A DNA stretch of 64,000 nucleotides from Aplidium turbinatum (GCA_918807975.1 OU964918.1:7254001-7318000), one strand, 5' to 3'. Numbered from the stretch's first letter, positions 33,046-45,851 are shown. Program-made: numbers and translations. Notes: generated by a model from the letters alone, not told the origin.

Positions 33046-36000
33046 TTAATTGTTTTGTTTTGAGCAAGCCCCGCTTTCCCTGACAACGCTTCGGAGGTCA
33101 ACCGATTCCACCCCAAGTCGCGTTGCGGGGGAAGTTTCCATCAGCCTGAAATCATTCTCTGCGATCTCAGCAAACTGAGGGTCTTTTATTAAAGAGTATT
33201 TATCATTTCCGGTTTCGTTTCTCCAAGTTTCCCACGATCGATATTTCGGAAAAAAGTTTTTAAAATGTCTTTTAGAAAAAGGATTAAAAAAATAAATATT
33301 ATTGTCCACGTTCGGCACATCATTGGTCCACGCGTCGCTGTGCCCGTACATCCTGGCTCTTGGATTTGCTACGTAGATGACATTTCTGGTCAGGCTGAAG
33401 GCCTGTCGAAAATATTTCGGTGTTAAAAATTACCATCTTTAATGAAAGCATACTGTAGGCTATTTTGTTTTGCGGGTCAATTCATTAATTGGTAAATCTT
33501 AAAAGCATGTCGAAATATTTAAAAAATGATATCATTTGATTCACTAAAATGAAAAGATACAAGCATCCAGTTTAAGGGTGCTTTGTTAATGAAAAGTTGT
33601 TTGTTTCAAGCTTTTGCCGTTCAAAACTAAACTTATAATAGGCCTGCAAGTGAGCCTAGGTTACAAGCAATGCGAAAACATAACTTAAAAGGCTACCGGT
33701 ACTAATAGAAAAATTAAATTCCATAACAATTCATCAGCAAAATCCACCTAAGTTTTGTATCAATGAAGCAATTAAGTGATTAAAACTAATTTTTAATTCC
33801 TTTTTTTCTTCTAAAAAATCAAGGACAAAAAAGAAACGTTTTTCTTTAAACTTCTTGCAGCAAAAAGCTTCAATACATCACAATTAAGCTATTACCATTT
33901 TCTTCAACATTAGGCCTACCCCAACTGTGTGCGATCATGAGGTGAAACGCTGGTGGGGTGAGAAGTCCCAGAACCAGTTAAAGTTACGCAGGTCTAATAA
34001 TAGGCTATTATACTGTACATTTCAAAATATAAAAAAGTAAGCCCTTGAAAATGAAGGTAATCTTCCGTGCAAAAGGCTACCATTAGCCTAAATACCCATC
34101 TTGTTCTATTTGCGACCATCGTAACAACATAGGCCTGCAGTAGCAGGCAAAAACGAAATAGACTAAACTTAGCTCTGGGCTACTTTTGAAAACACAAGAT
34201 AAACAACCTGTCTGGGAATCGAACGCGGTCCTATTGATTTACAAGCTCCGAATATCCGATCTCCATTCCTGTGGTAGATCATATTATTTGTGGCTTTGTT
34301 GTTCCGTCCGCAATGAAAGTTGATGGCAGTGGCTGACAAATTATACAACCAGTTGTTGGAGACTAAAACATAAACAAACTCTGTTGATTTCTGAGGTGAT
34401 ACTTGTTTAAAAATCTTTTTAAAGGTTTAGATGAAGAGATGGAGAATTTAAGGAAGTTAATCTTCGTTCCCGCCTTCAATCATGTCACGTGATTTGTCAA
34501 AGCACAAACGCGTACTCTCTATGAGCGCGACGACTTCTGAGTGCAGGACGAGCATTCTCACCACTATGGCGAAACAATATTTAATGAAATGATTGGTGTG
34601 GGAAGTAAAACAAGATCAACATACAAAATTAAACAACGCCGGTTCGGCACCCAGGCTGTGCGTACACTTAAGGACAACTTCCTCTTCGGCAGCACTTACA
34701 GTGGGTGGATTAGGCTAATTCACAGACATTTGACAGTGGGAGTAGTTTCTACAGTAAGCTATACGGTACTTATTGTTTGTTTGTTTGTTTATCTTTATCC
34801 TGCATTGCGGGAAAGCGGACTTGAGCGCTATGCATCGGTGTACGCCTTCCGACATACACCTGACCCACGCTGCAGCCGACGGCAATGTCTGTTTCCGGTT
34901 GTCTACTCTACTTATGACTTAAATTTGGTACTACCCAGTACTCGAAATCGATCACTGGGTAGAGGCAACTATCGTAAAGTTTCTTGCCCAGAGAAACAAC
35001 AGCAAGTGCGGGTGGCTGGAGTCGAACATGCAGGCTCTCGACTGCGAGCCCAACGCGCTAACCACTCGGCCACTGCTGCCGACATTGCGGCCTATGCAGT
35101 ACAGTAGGTTATATTGCATGTTATTTCTAACTTTTTCTACTTCACCTCAGCGGGATATTTTATTTCAGTTTTTCAACCATTGAGCTATTGGGTATTATAG
35201 CCTAGGTCATATGCCATGCGCTCTGTACTACTGATAGTTACTATCATCAACAGGCCATGCAACTTCTGGCATAGGCCTATGGCTTTCACATAGGTTATCT
35301 TTCGCTACTCTCATTTATTATTATCTTGTGTGTAGTTTATCTGCAATTGAAACACTTACTCGTAAGGGATGACACCCCAGTGTCTCCATAAACTCCCATC
35401 GCCCCATACAGATACGCACTGGAGTTGTAGATGGCGTTTTCGCGCACAGTCGCGTAAAGGTGGCACTCGTCGAGGCTCTATTGGAAGAAAACAAAATCTA
35501 TTATTTTAGATCCAAGAAAATCCCAGTCTCTCCGAAGTAAACAAACCTTTTTATGAACAGTTCTGGGCCCTAAGACTCAGAGTTAGATAGCGGGTGGTGC
35601 CGTTTTAAAGTAAATTGCTTTGATTGAATGCCGAACTACGTTTGCGAATGATTGGTATGAAGTAGCCTATAACTCACTTTGCTGTTATGAAAACCCTTTT
35701 CCAACAACAGGTCTACGCTATTGGTGTTTTATGTTTTTAAATCCCATTCCATTAGAAGTGACATCAACGTTAGAACAAAAGATATCGCATTGTTAGTAAA
35801 ATTGTATTATATTTAATAAAGCATTAGCCTATTATTGTTTTTAGCCTAGGCTACTTCTTTTTTTTCCGTATGTAAGAATAGAAAGTAAATCCAACATGGG
35901 TCACTGCCACGACTTACCGTTTCCGTCATTCCACATTTTGTGTTCGACGACAGATAGATTCCAGCAAAATCATTCAGGATTCCATTGCCATAGTTATGGA

Positions 36001-39000
36001 TGTGATTCTTCTCAGCTAGGAAGACACTTTTTCCTTCAGGAAGGTAGGTTGTATTGAAGGTAGGCTGCCAGCCAATCTGAATGCAGAGGACAGAAACAGA
36101 ATTAACCAGCTGTTCTAAATCAGTCATAACATTTGACAAATGGACAAAGATGTGACTGACAGAAGGGCTCAGAGAATTCCCTTGGCAAATCAAATGTAAT
36201 AAGGGACTGTCCATAAAATACGTCCGCAGTCAGGGGAGGAAAGTGCACATTGCGGACTTTTCATTGACACACTGCGGAAATTTTGCGGACATGGGAGAAT
36301 GGGGTCATTTTTTACAATTTTATGACATCTTTTATGGACATGACGGAGCCCTAAGTGGGTGTCCAATTTCTAATTATATTTTGCTCAAACGTTTTAGAAG
36401 CAGCGGAATCGTTTAAAAATGCTTAGCCTATGTCATTGCTTGTAGGCTGCAATGGCAAATTTGTGATTTGTTTGCACCTGAACACAATAACAGTTTTACA
36501 TCCTTCGGGTAAAATTGTGTAAAACATGAAACAAGATCTTACCCGGATTCCAGCGTATGACGACCGGCTGACTTCGTTCTGTCTGATCGTGATATTGGCA
36601 ACACCTTGGATCAGCATGCAAGATGGCTGAATATTATGAGATTTGAAAAGTCTAATATGTCCAATTATGATACAAACTAGTGGCTACAAACTAGCCACAA
36701 TTTATTCAACTGAAGTGCATCACAAAATTCATAAAACCACCGCAACGAGAGATAAAAAGTATGTTTAGCAACTCCATTGACAGAAGTTAATACTGAAAAC
36801 GCGTTTTGTTGTTGTTTGAAATGTCAGTTTTGATCTATTCGTCAGTGTACAGTTAGCTACCTTTGAAAGCCATGAAGTGGCTACATTTATGAAACAACAA
36901 ATAGCGACATTTATTCACTGGCACTTGCATGTTCTTCTTGAGTCAATTCTTAGTCTCGTAACTATCAGTTAAATGAAAACTTTTTTGAACGAGACTTTCA
37001 ATGATTAGCGCGTAAATTACATCATGAATGACATGAAGCTACAGAAACATAAACAACAACATTGTATATGAAATGAACAATTATACAGTAGGCTATATAT
37101 GCTTCGTTGTACCTGAAACATATTAGTCACTCCACATCTCGAGAGAGTGTTCTTTTCAATCAAAATGTTTCTGTTCGACATATTATAGTTTGGATTTCCG
37201 TTGTTGTATAGTGTCGTAATGCCAATGTATCCAATGTCTTCAAACACATTTTCAACAATCTGAAATAAGGGAATTATACTTTTATGACATAAACTTTAAT
37301 TCCAAAGTAACCAAACGTTACCAAGTTGCCTCAATAGTCATATATATCTATACATAGTTAACTATTAGACTTGTTGATACTTAGCGTTATTCTTAAATAT
37401 CAACTGCATAGCAGAGTGGTGAGAGCCATGGTTTGACGTACGATAAGGCGCTGGTTCGACACCACTCAGGAACATGTGGCTGTGTTTTGGGATGACACAG
37501 GTAAACATAAAGGTGGACACAAAGATTGGCTTCTTTACTTTACCGTTCACTTAATCCAAACCTTCAACTACCGGGGTAAGCCTGGATACGACCGAATGCA
37601 TTGGTTTGGTTGGTTTTGAATCTTTACCTTTAAACTGACAAAGCCTTGATTGGTTATTCCTGGTAGTTTCGCATTCTTGTGGAGGCTTTTGACGCAGGGC
37701 CGGTTACCGAGATTGACAGAGTGAAGTATTTCGATTGTCGAAGTGTTGTTGCCGGGGAATTATTCCTTTCACTAGGTGCCGCGACATTGCGCAACAGAAA
37801 CAGCTGGTTTTGCTTCAAATAAAATTGACAAGATGCTAGGCAGTGCCTTGTAAAGCACAACTCCATTGTTTGGGAATACAGAAAAATTTGTACTTAAAAC
37901 CAGGAGAAGAGACACTGTCCCTAAATCCCGAGGACTTGCAACCGGATTCCCTTGTATTAGCTCAGTTTATTGGAGAAGAAGATTATCAAGAAAAGAGTTT
38001 GGCATGCATATTATTGTATAACAATTGCATGACCTGACAATTATTTTTCTTATTTAAACGCCTCAAGCTTACTAGAGAGGTTTATCTTTTAAGTTTTGAG
38101 TTCAGGTGCAGAAATAAGCCCGGCACACAATGAATGCAAGTATGTTTCATAGTCGAGACTGCAAAATACAAGCAGTGATCTATGACGAAACGTGGATGTC
38201 GTTATATTAATTGTTGTCAGTGGCGTTGACAAGGAGATCAGGGGGGTACTTTAGATCTGGACCCGGAGTGATTTTACAGACCCAGAAATTGCTAAGAGTG
38301 CTTTCTTTATAATACTGTTCTGTTCTTTAGAAAGGCTTTGTTTAGGGGGGGGGGAGGCATTGGCCTCTCATGGGTACTGAAATGAACTTCATCTTTCAAT
38401 GGTCAAGGATGTTGTAAGTAACCAGATGCTGTATAAGCAACAATACAAAAAACAAATTTCTGTTCTTACCGTCGCGTTTACAACGTCTATAAGGAAGAGC
38501 GCGGTGTGGCCCACGTGATCAAACCGACAGTGATGAACTTGTATGTCGGTGCACTGCTCGAAATCGAGAAGAGGAAGCTTTAGATTGTAGCCCTCGAAGC
38601 CTGAGTCGTGGCTGTGGCGGAAATCCACATCCATGAAACTGACTTCTTTGGCTCCTTCGACTGAACAAAACATGATTGTTCGGACACAATGTAGGTATAC
38701 TACAGCAGACAATAGTTTGTTAGTTAATTAAAATACAAGAGCCTGAACATATTTGGCTACTAAACCCAAGTGCAGCATCGCTTTGAAACTAAATTATAAA
38801 AACAATAAAAATAATTGTCAGACAGTTATTTCCACTTGTCTAGTGATGTGAAACTTTACTATAATTCCACATAATTTAAACATTAATGTTAAAACTTATT
38901 TTGCCAGCAGCTCACAGAGGAAGAACGTTGTGGTCTGCGATACGTAAACGTCGTCGTAGTAAAGGGAGTCCTCTGGCGGGATGATGTAAAGCAACTTGAG

Positions 39001-42000
39001 CGTCCGATCGCAGAAGAATTCACCGACTGAATCTAGTTCTAAAAACAAGAAAGTTTAATTCTTCATTCGTGCAAGAACAACTACGTTGATGTTGCAACAG
39101 CATGGAGGAAATACGTTGGATTTGGAATCTAAATGAGGTTGTTTCTTATTTTGGCCAACAGTCAACAAGCAATTTTGAGCCAGGAACATCAAAAATATCA
39201 AGTGTAGCAATCTTGCTAAATTTTAAACTGATTCTCCTGTTTCGGTATCAAACACGTTCGGTATCAAACACAAACGCATTTTGTCGCTTCTACCTTTTTC
39301 TAGACCTCTGCTATGTTTGACATTTACTGTTTTTTGTTGTGATAATCAGAAATAGAACAAACTGACCTAAATTGTGAAGAAAGGAGCGTTCTTCCCGGCT
39401 ATCAGCACAAGGCTGAGCACTCACTAGTACAGCGAGCAGTTGCGATTCGCTAACCATAACGGTGTAGCTTCTACGCTAGCCATTCAGACCATCCAATCAA
39501 CAATATGTTTCTCGGCAGCCGATTTGTAGCAAGAATTGACAGCAATAGACACCGTGTTTCTCCCATGAGGCTGGGCTCGTCAGTATCGCACCACTAATTC
39601 TGCCACAAAGGTATTCGAACACCGCTTTACCAGTCAGTTTAACTCTTATCTTTGTGGAAGTTTAACTCTTATCCCAGCCTCATAGGCGAAACACGATGTC
39701 TATCGCTGTCAATTCTTGCTACAAATCGGCTGCCGAGAAACAAACTGACCTAAATATTAATATTGAACGTACAGTAGGCTACTGCTATTTCTTTTGTTGC
39801 TTACTGTTAATCTAAACAAAATTGACTTTTGTGGTTTTTCCATCTTTTCCTTTCGTTGGTTCTGTTCCCGTACATTATTTGTAACTTTATCTTTGCTGCT
39901 GTTTTTTTGCAAAAAAAAATTGAATCGACTTGAATTGCTTCGATTTATATTTTACAATCGGAATGGCAAAAATTGACACTGATGTTATAGCAACAGCGCA
40001 GAAACCAATCCAACACCAGAAAAACGATGGGTTTGCTGTAAAAAGTTAATATTTATAAATCTAACAACGATGAGATTATTTTACATTTGGTAGGTTATTA
40101 AGTTATAAACGTCTTCGTACTGTGGTTAAATACAAACTTCAAGTACATAATAATATCTCTCACGGAATATAAACTGTAAACGGAATCAATTACAGTTTCA
40201 GTTAATTAGTTGAAGCACTTCTTTACCTGAACGAATGTTTTCAGCTATATAGCGCCACCCAGAGGATATGGGATGAAGACCAATCGGAAATCTTAAACTC
40301 TTCTCAAAGAAGACTTTATCATCGTTTATTTTACTGATGACTCCTCTCTCTGCCGTCCATGCTCCGAAGATGATGAGCTCTGCAGGGTTGCCATTTCGAT
40401 TTTGAATCCAATCAGGGTTGATGTCGCCTTTCGTGAATACAAACCCGTTTGCATTTTCAGCCGAACAATTGGTCTGCAAAACAAACATCATCGTTTTTAC
40501 GTTTTTCTACGGTTTTATTCAAAAGTTCAGGCACATGATGAAATGTTTGTTATCAAATTTGTTTAACAAAGCTTCCCAGTGTGAACGCACAATCGATCGC
40601 TTTCAGTGCTCACCTGCTTGAATCCTCCCTCGCCTTCTCTGTTGCACTGAGGAGTGGACACAAGAACATCTTTAATTGTCATGTATCTTCCTGCTCCTGA
40701 AAAGTCTTCTCCTGTCCACGTTTCTAAATTTGGTTTTCTAAAACAAGTTTTATACGAAATCAGGGATCTCCGTACAAAATATTGTTGATATCAAAATCCG
40801 CTAATTTTGAAAAAACGACAGGTGGCGTTCTGTCTAATGTCACTCCGAGATATTTTGGATCGGGGCAGAAGGACAGTGGTTTTACACTGTTCAGGACATT
40901 CAGCTCAAGATCAGCTTTTTGGTTAAGAAGATGGAAAACTGCTGCCACAGTTTTGGTTTCGCTGACTTTCAGTCGCCAGTTCTGGAGATAAGCTGAGAGA
41001 GTTTTTATGTCCTGGCTCAGGGTGTCTTCTTGATTTTCCCACGACTTTGTGGCGTGGAGAATTGCCAGGTCGTCCGCCAATGCGTATTTTGTGGAGACCC
41101 TGCTTGGCATGTCGTGAGTGTAGATGTTAAAATCTTTAATTGTTTTAATTTTCTAAGAGTTCTGATTAAACGTTAATCGTTCTTATTTATCCAAATAAAA
41201 ACGTCGCCAAATGGCTACCAATAAACTTTATTAACCTTTACCTTGCTCTGACCATTCTTTTTTCTCCAAGGAAAACGTGCTTTGAACATCTCCCGCTAAA
41301 GGGCGCCACCCAGATATTTTTATCGAACAAAGTAAAATCTTTTCCAGAAATCTTTTTTGCACCGGTCACTATGGGACGCTCGCCATCTGGATAGCCCACA
41401 ATCGACAATTCGGAATCCTGTGACGTTGAAGTCTTATGGTTCATTGATAATTAAATTGATATCATTATTATTGTTGACCCCATTGCATCTGTTGATGAGC
41501 TATTTGACTACAGGCTTATGCTATTAAGCGATTTCCGCCTTGTTAACAGGTAATTAAGCGCCTTACTATACGAACAAAGAAACTACAAGATCAAGCGGCG
41601 CTGGTTCGGCTCTCAGGGTGTGCGCTTGAGCGACGCATTTCAAAGACTGTTCTCTATCTCGCTACCTGATGGATAAAAAAATTACAAAATTTCAACGATA
41701 AGCAGAAACTTCCCTTTGTCAATCTTAGTCGTCGGCGTATGAGCAGGTCTTTTCAGGCTAGATTGAAGGCCAGGAAGTCATCAGTCACACCAGTTTCGTC
41801 GTTCAGGGCCTTCAGTCCATGCGCACCGTGTGGATGCCGGTGGGTTAGGCAGTGATGAATGACATGGTCTGCGGTTTGTTCTGTCGCGCCACACTCGCAT
41901 TCTGATGGAGGAGCCAGGCCCCACTTGTGCAATTGTGCATGTCCGAACGAAAGCGGCCGACGCCAGTTCGCAGGCGGTTAAGCCTGACCCACGCAAGCAT

Positions 42001-45000
42001 TGCGAAGGACACCCCTAGTGGACGGGGATCGGCGTCGGGTATGAAGTTACGAAGCGTGGAGGTGTGGTTTTGCCACGCCGTGATCCACATGTGGCTCGTC
42101 CAGTGTTCCGCACTTAACCCAAGTTTTTCTGCGTTCTTAAGTAATTGCTGTGCGGCAGGCACAAAGGGGCGTCTTGATTTCAGCCGCTGCTTTATAGGTG
42201 GTGGTCGCTTAAATGTTGCATGGAGGGGATGGTCGCGGTCCAAGGCGCGGCGAGCGAGAGAAATTGTAGCTCCTTTACAATGTAGCTCAGCAGGTTGGAT
42301 GCCTGCCCGGAAGCGCAGGCAGTTCGTCGGGGTGGGGTGCAGACATCCAGTCATAGTGCGCAGCGCATCGTTGATGGCCGTATCAATATGATGGCTGTGA
42401 GAACTACGGCACCAGACTGGCGCGCAGTACTCAGCAGTGGTATGAACAAGGGCTAGTGAAGCTGTACGGAGAGTTTTGGCACCAGCTCACCAGCCGGAAC
42501 CCACCAATCGCCTCAAAAGTGCGACGAGTAGTGAATACTTTTTGCGCAGTGACTCCAGGTGTCGGCGGTACGTGAGTGACCTATCCAGGGTTATGCCGAG
42601 ATAAGTAGGTTCGGCACAGTAGGGCAGGCGTTCCCCATCAATGTTGGTGTTTATCTCACGCTGTGCCTCCTAGTTATTAAGGTGGAAGGCTGCCGACACT
42701 GTTTTTGCCTTGTTGAGCTGTAACTTTCATTGCTGGACATAGCTGATAGTGTTTTGCTGATAGTGTTTTCATGTCTTCCTGAGGTTCCTCTTCAGAGACT
42801 GCTAATTTCCCGCTGAGTGCAGGAGTGCCAGGTCGTCTGCCTAAGCATATTTTCTGGAGATGGTGGGACACCGGACAGGTCTTGGTGACCGTCCTTTCAA
42901 GCAGTGGCTTAAGGCCCCCACAAGTATACGAATCTGCCAGGATAACACATCACAGGCTTTGTCAGTCCGAGGATAGGATACAGATTTTTATCATCAATCG
43001 GTTAATCAATGTACCATTTGTAATCGCATCAAAAGTACCCTACATTGCATGAGCTTAAAAGGCACATTTTAGGCCTATTCTAAATTTACTTCACATAAAT
43101 TTATTTCGAGTATCTTACAATTAAACAGACCGACGGTATTTAGTTTTAACAACTAGCGGAACTTCTTTATGTTTCAAAGAAAATCAATGAAAAGCTGCAA
43201 AGATGTATGTTATTGGTTATTCCAACACACATCCAACAGTGGATTCCTACAAACAGCGACGACAAATGAAAAACTATTACGTCATTGATTTGCTCTGTTT
43301 TGTCATAAATAATATTATTTAGACTCTAGTAATCTAGTTCGTATCCTTTATACATGACCAAACATAAATTTTGATATGAATAGATTTCCCAGGGTTGCAA
43401 CTGCTGTATCATATCGAGTATCACATGATATTTGTGATGCTGTTCTGCTGATTTTAATTATGACCAAATCGTCACTTCTGATGTCACAAAAACGTGAAGA
43501 AAAAACTTCAGCCAAATACTAAGCTATCAAAGCTCTTCTTTTTTCATCATCAAAACAAGTAACGACGTTGTCACAATGTAAATACTTTCTTAGCTGGAGA
43601 ATCGTTAAAGAGATCCGGTTATTAACATATGTTCAGTGACATTTGTGTTGACAAACACTTTGTTGTTTTCATTGAATTCTATTATGACTGACCAGATTGC
43701 TTATTGTTGCATAACACTTTAATTACCCCCTTTGTTCAATTGAAATTGGCATCAACGTTTCCTCAAAGAAAAATACACAGCACAATAAGATTTATTTTTT
43801 GTTCGCAATATTTTATGGTTGAGTTAGTGATGAAGCGATCAAAAGCTATTCATTTTGTGCGATTATTTTGTGTTTAATATTAAAAGATCTTAATGAAAGA
43901 CAACTTAAAAACATTGTTCTTGCAATGTGTTTTCCCGTGGTAGCCTATGTTCAGCTTAATATGATTTTATAAGTGAGTAAAGTGAGTAGCAAACCAATCC
44001 ATCAAACCATTTCTTGGTTTCAAGTTGTACCAAAAATAATCTTTTTACAATCGATGAATGACAAGTAAGGGCGTATGGATTTTTATTGGGATAAAAATCA
44101 AATATTGGATATTGAAGCACAGGTATCAACCTCCAGTCAAATCAATCAATGGTTCTCAAACCGGAGGCTATAAAACCTGTTACTTTTAAACACAGCAACT
44201 TGTACAAACGGAAGTTCAGTGAATATATCAGCACGCTCAGTGAGTTATTTTTAGAATTCCAAGTCCTCGGAAATTTCGAATAATTTATAAGATGGATCTG
44301 ACACGCTCAGTAGGTCATACAGCACGATATAGGAAACTAACAATTCAATAATAAAAATAACTATTTGTTGCCTGTAAAGGAGTTTCCAATATGGATCACA
44401 TCACTCCCTCTTGACAGGTGAAATAAAAGCGAAGCGACCATTTTTGGGGCGTTCATTTTTAAATACAGTGTAGTTTAGAGATACAATGGCTTTTGATATC
44501 ATATCTAGTCATTTCACCTTGGTATTTTCAGAAGGCTATTGTGCTAACTGTTCACCAAGCATATGTTTATTGATGCAAAGAATTAATACCCAAAAGTGGC
44601 CACTAAACAGCTCTGAGTGTTGGTGCGTGGTCACGTCTTAATAGGACACTTAATGGCGAAGTTGAGTCAACAACTGTTGGTTCACTCACTGCTTTGTGTT
44701 GCGTCTAAGTGTAGCCTACTTTATATTGTCACAATGGGCGCAAAATAAGTAATAAAAAACGCTTAAAAATGATGCAAATATACAAAACGTCTGAGGCTAG
44801 ACTTATGAAAGTCACTCTCTCAATAATAGAATGAACATTTTTTCAACCAGTCAGTCAAAACAAATTGGATTACCCACCTTTTTATCCATCCGGATGATCT
44901 TGTCGATATAATGCGTGCCGCTTAGCAAGTATATGGTTGCTTTCTTGAAGGTTCTATCCCTTACTCGTCTTAAGCCTCTAATAGCCCCAAATATCGTCCT

Positions 45001-45851
45001 GAATGGCCCATTGCGAGTCCCATTAGGCCTTAGAAGGTTTCCTCTCCACTTATCATCCCCATGCACTGGGTCAACATAGAATATCAACTTTCCTTGGTTG
45101 GCTGCTTTGATCAAGTTCGGGTTAGGTCTCTCAGGGCAAACTGGGGGAGTACCCGTATTAATCCAAATGAGAATAAAAAGAAAGATGGCGACCTAGAAAA
45201 GAAAATACACTCCCAGTTTAAAACCTAAAAATATGTTACTACATTCAAATACCTCAAAGCCATTCACCCGGGGATATTGTTTGCTTGCACGAAATATGTG
45301 ATTTTCCTGTTGCAGACCAAGCCTAGAGGATCATGCATACCTCTTCTCAATTATCGCGTGGTTTAATCGTTTTGTTGATTACGTTGATTTAGATGTCGCC
45401 TGATGTACCAGTAAGTGTATCCCTGACGATTTTACGGCACGTCACCCAAGATTACTCTGCACCAGGATTACTAAAGCGGTGGGGATACGATTTTCAAGTA
45501 TATGTTCGTTCACTCTATTTGCGTCCTCAATGTATTTTTTAATGACAACACTGGCTATAACCGATCGCTGATGCCTACGTGATTCTTAACTTGGTAGCCT
45601 TGTGAAATAACCTACAATGACAACAACCAAAACCAGCAAAGAACATTCAACCTCGCTTAATCCGACCAATCTTGGACGAATCTAGATTGGTCCGATTAAG
45701 CGTGGAATGCAAGGGTTGGCTGAATCAACTAACACGGACAAAAAGGTTCGTGGATCTAGTTTGTGAAACCAAACTGTAGAAAGTTGTTACTTACGAAGAA
45801 GGTGAGCACTCCGCAGCTTATTAGACGCCTTTGTAAAGGTGAGAACTTCAT
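33046..45851 (-). CDS. Right-handed beta-helix (pectin-lyase-fold) protein, 13 exons
   Basis: Thirteen minus-strand exons: 45851-45795, 45192-44878, 41417-41242, 40737-40614, 40473-40227, 39038-38916, 38660-38470, 37259-37113, 36626-36543, 36076-35918, 35477-35360, 34362-34208 and 33402-33046. All have GT/AG borders and compatible phases, giving 2253 nt and 750 residues. Residues about 13-31 form one hydrophobic span after basic residues (signal anchor or signal peptide). The next block, FYVDPVHGDDKWRGN and RNGPFRTIFGAIRGLR, is the usual start of beta-helix enzymes. GYPDGERPIVTGAKKISG, ELIIFGAWTAERGVIS, repeated N-x-I/V-x-x-N turns from about 360 to 660, and the C-terminal KDPQFAEIAENDFRL follow. 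About eight N-glycosylation sequons suggest a luminal or extracellular protein. The fold suggests polysaccharide binding or cleavage, but no catalytic residues can be assigned. Layout matches bacterial beta-helix proteins; introns rule out contamination. Confidence 0.85.
34767..35083 (-). mobile_element. tRNA-derived SINE (family 1), copy 2
   Basis: Nearly identical to 30785-31100, with the same (AAAC)n tail (34767-34783), A box and B box. It is inserted in the intron between exons 11 and 12 of the beta-helix gene, in the same orientation as the gene. The few differences are mostly at CG dinucleotides, indicating a young pair. Confidence 0.85.
36200..36356. mobile_element. Probable MITE in a beta-helix intron
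   Basis: The left end AGGGACTGTCCATAAAATAC is imperfectly mirrored by CTTTTATGGACATGACGG...CCCT at the right. It lies between exons 9 and 10. No clear target duplication, so the type is open. Confidence 0.5.
37635..37832 (-). mobile_element. SINE (family 2), 5'-truncated copy
   Basis: Shares CCTGGTAGTTTCGCATTCTT, GACGCAGGGCCGGTTACCGA and GAATTATTCCTTTCACTAG (as + strand) with 49825-50070, 53945-54235 and 63475-63822. The tRNA-like head is missing. It is intronic in the beta-helix gene (between exons 7 and 8). Confidence 0.7.
39373..39741. mobile_element. Hairpin-forming retroposed repeat with 16-bp flanking duplication
   Basis: The direct repeat ACAAACTGACCTAAAT occurs immediately left (39357-39372) and right (39742-39757). 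Inside, 39506-39590 pairs in inverted form with 39668-39741 (shared words GCAGCCGATTTGTAGCAAGA and CCCATGAGGCTGGG, imperfect). Its left half matches 21440-21612. A 16-bp duplication is longer than DNA transposons make and fits LINE-driven retroposition. It is intronic, between beta-helix exons 5 and 6. Confidence 0.65.
40815..41118 (-). pseudogene. LINE reverse-transcriptase fragment in beta-helix intron 3
   Basis: Minus-strand frame reads STKYALADDLAILHATKSW, LSAYLQNWRLKVSETKT and FCPDPKYLGVTLDRT. This is the catalytic ADD box and the following segment of the same LINE family as 24293-25434. It is missing both ends; the + side stops at the YLGVTLDRT block. The open frame continuing to 40760 is intron sequence. 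Confidence 0.85.
41588..41740 (+). mobile_element. SINE (family 2) fragment
   Basis: Starts AAGATCAAGCGGCGCTGGTTCGGCTCTCAGGGT, here shown only as its B-box half (GCTGGTTCGGCTCTC), followed by GCATTTCAAAGACTG as in 54150. It directly abuts the 3' end of the LINE at 41745 in opposite orientation. Confidence 0.5.
41745..42885 (-). mobile_element. LINE, 5'-truncated, in beta-helix intron 2
   Basis: From about 42870 the minus strand reads the catalytic box KYAQADDLALLHS, then in changing frames [34 protein letters not shown], and in the long frame 42354-41845 MTGCLHPTPTNCLRFRAG, LKSRRPFVPAAQQLLKNAEK and WVRLNRLRTGVGRFRSDMH. It ends with CTCATACGCCGACGACTAAG, the family 3' end. It is older than the 24293 copy (several stops and shifts). 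Confidence 0.85.
42900..44870. other. Beta-helix intron 2, remainder
   Basis: About 2 kb of AT-rich intron sequence. I see no exon, transposon end or RNA gene; the exon 2 and exon 3 phases join directly, so none is required. Confidence 0.5.
45650..45712. repeat. Short pogo-like hairpin
   Basis: ACCTCGCTTAATCCGACCAA is mirrored by TTGGTCCGATTAAGCGTGG around a 15-bp loop. The arm resembles the end of the pogo-like MITE at 31576 and of Tigger elements. It lies just 5' of the beta-helix start exon, in the intron 1 to exon 1 region. Confidence 0.6.

Noticed and set aside
33046-45851. Bacterial contamination as the source of the beta-helix sequence
   Set aside because: The coding sequence is split into 13 exons with consistent splice phases and its introns hold the same LINE and SINE families as the rest of the window.
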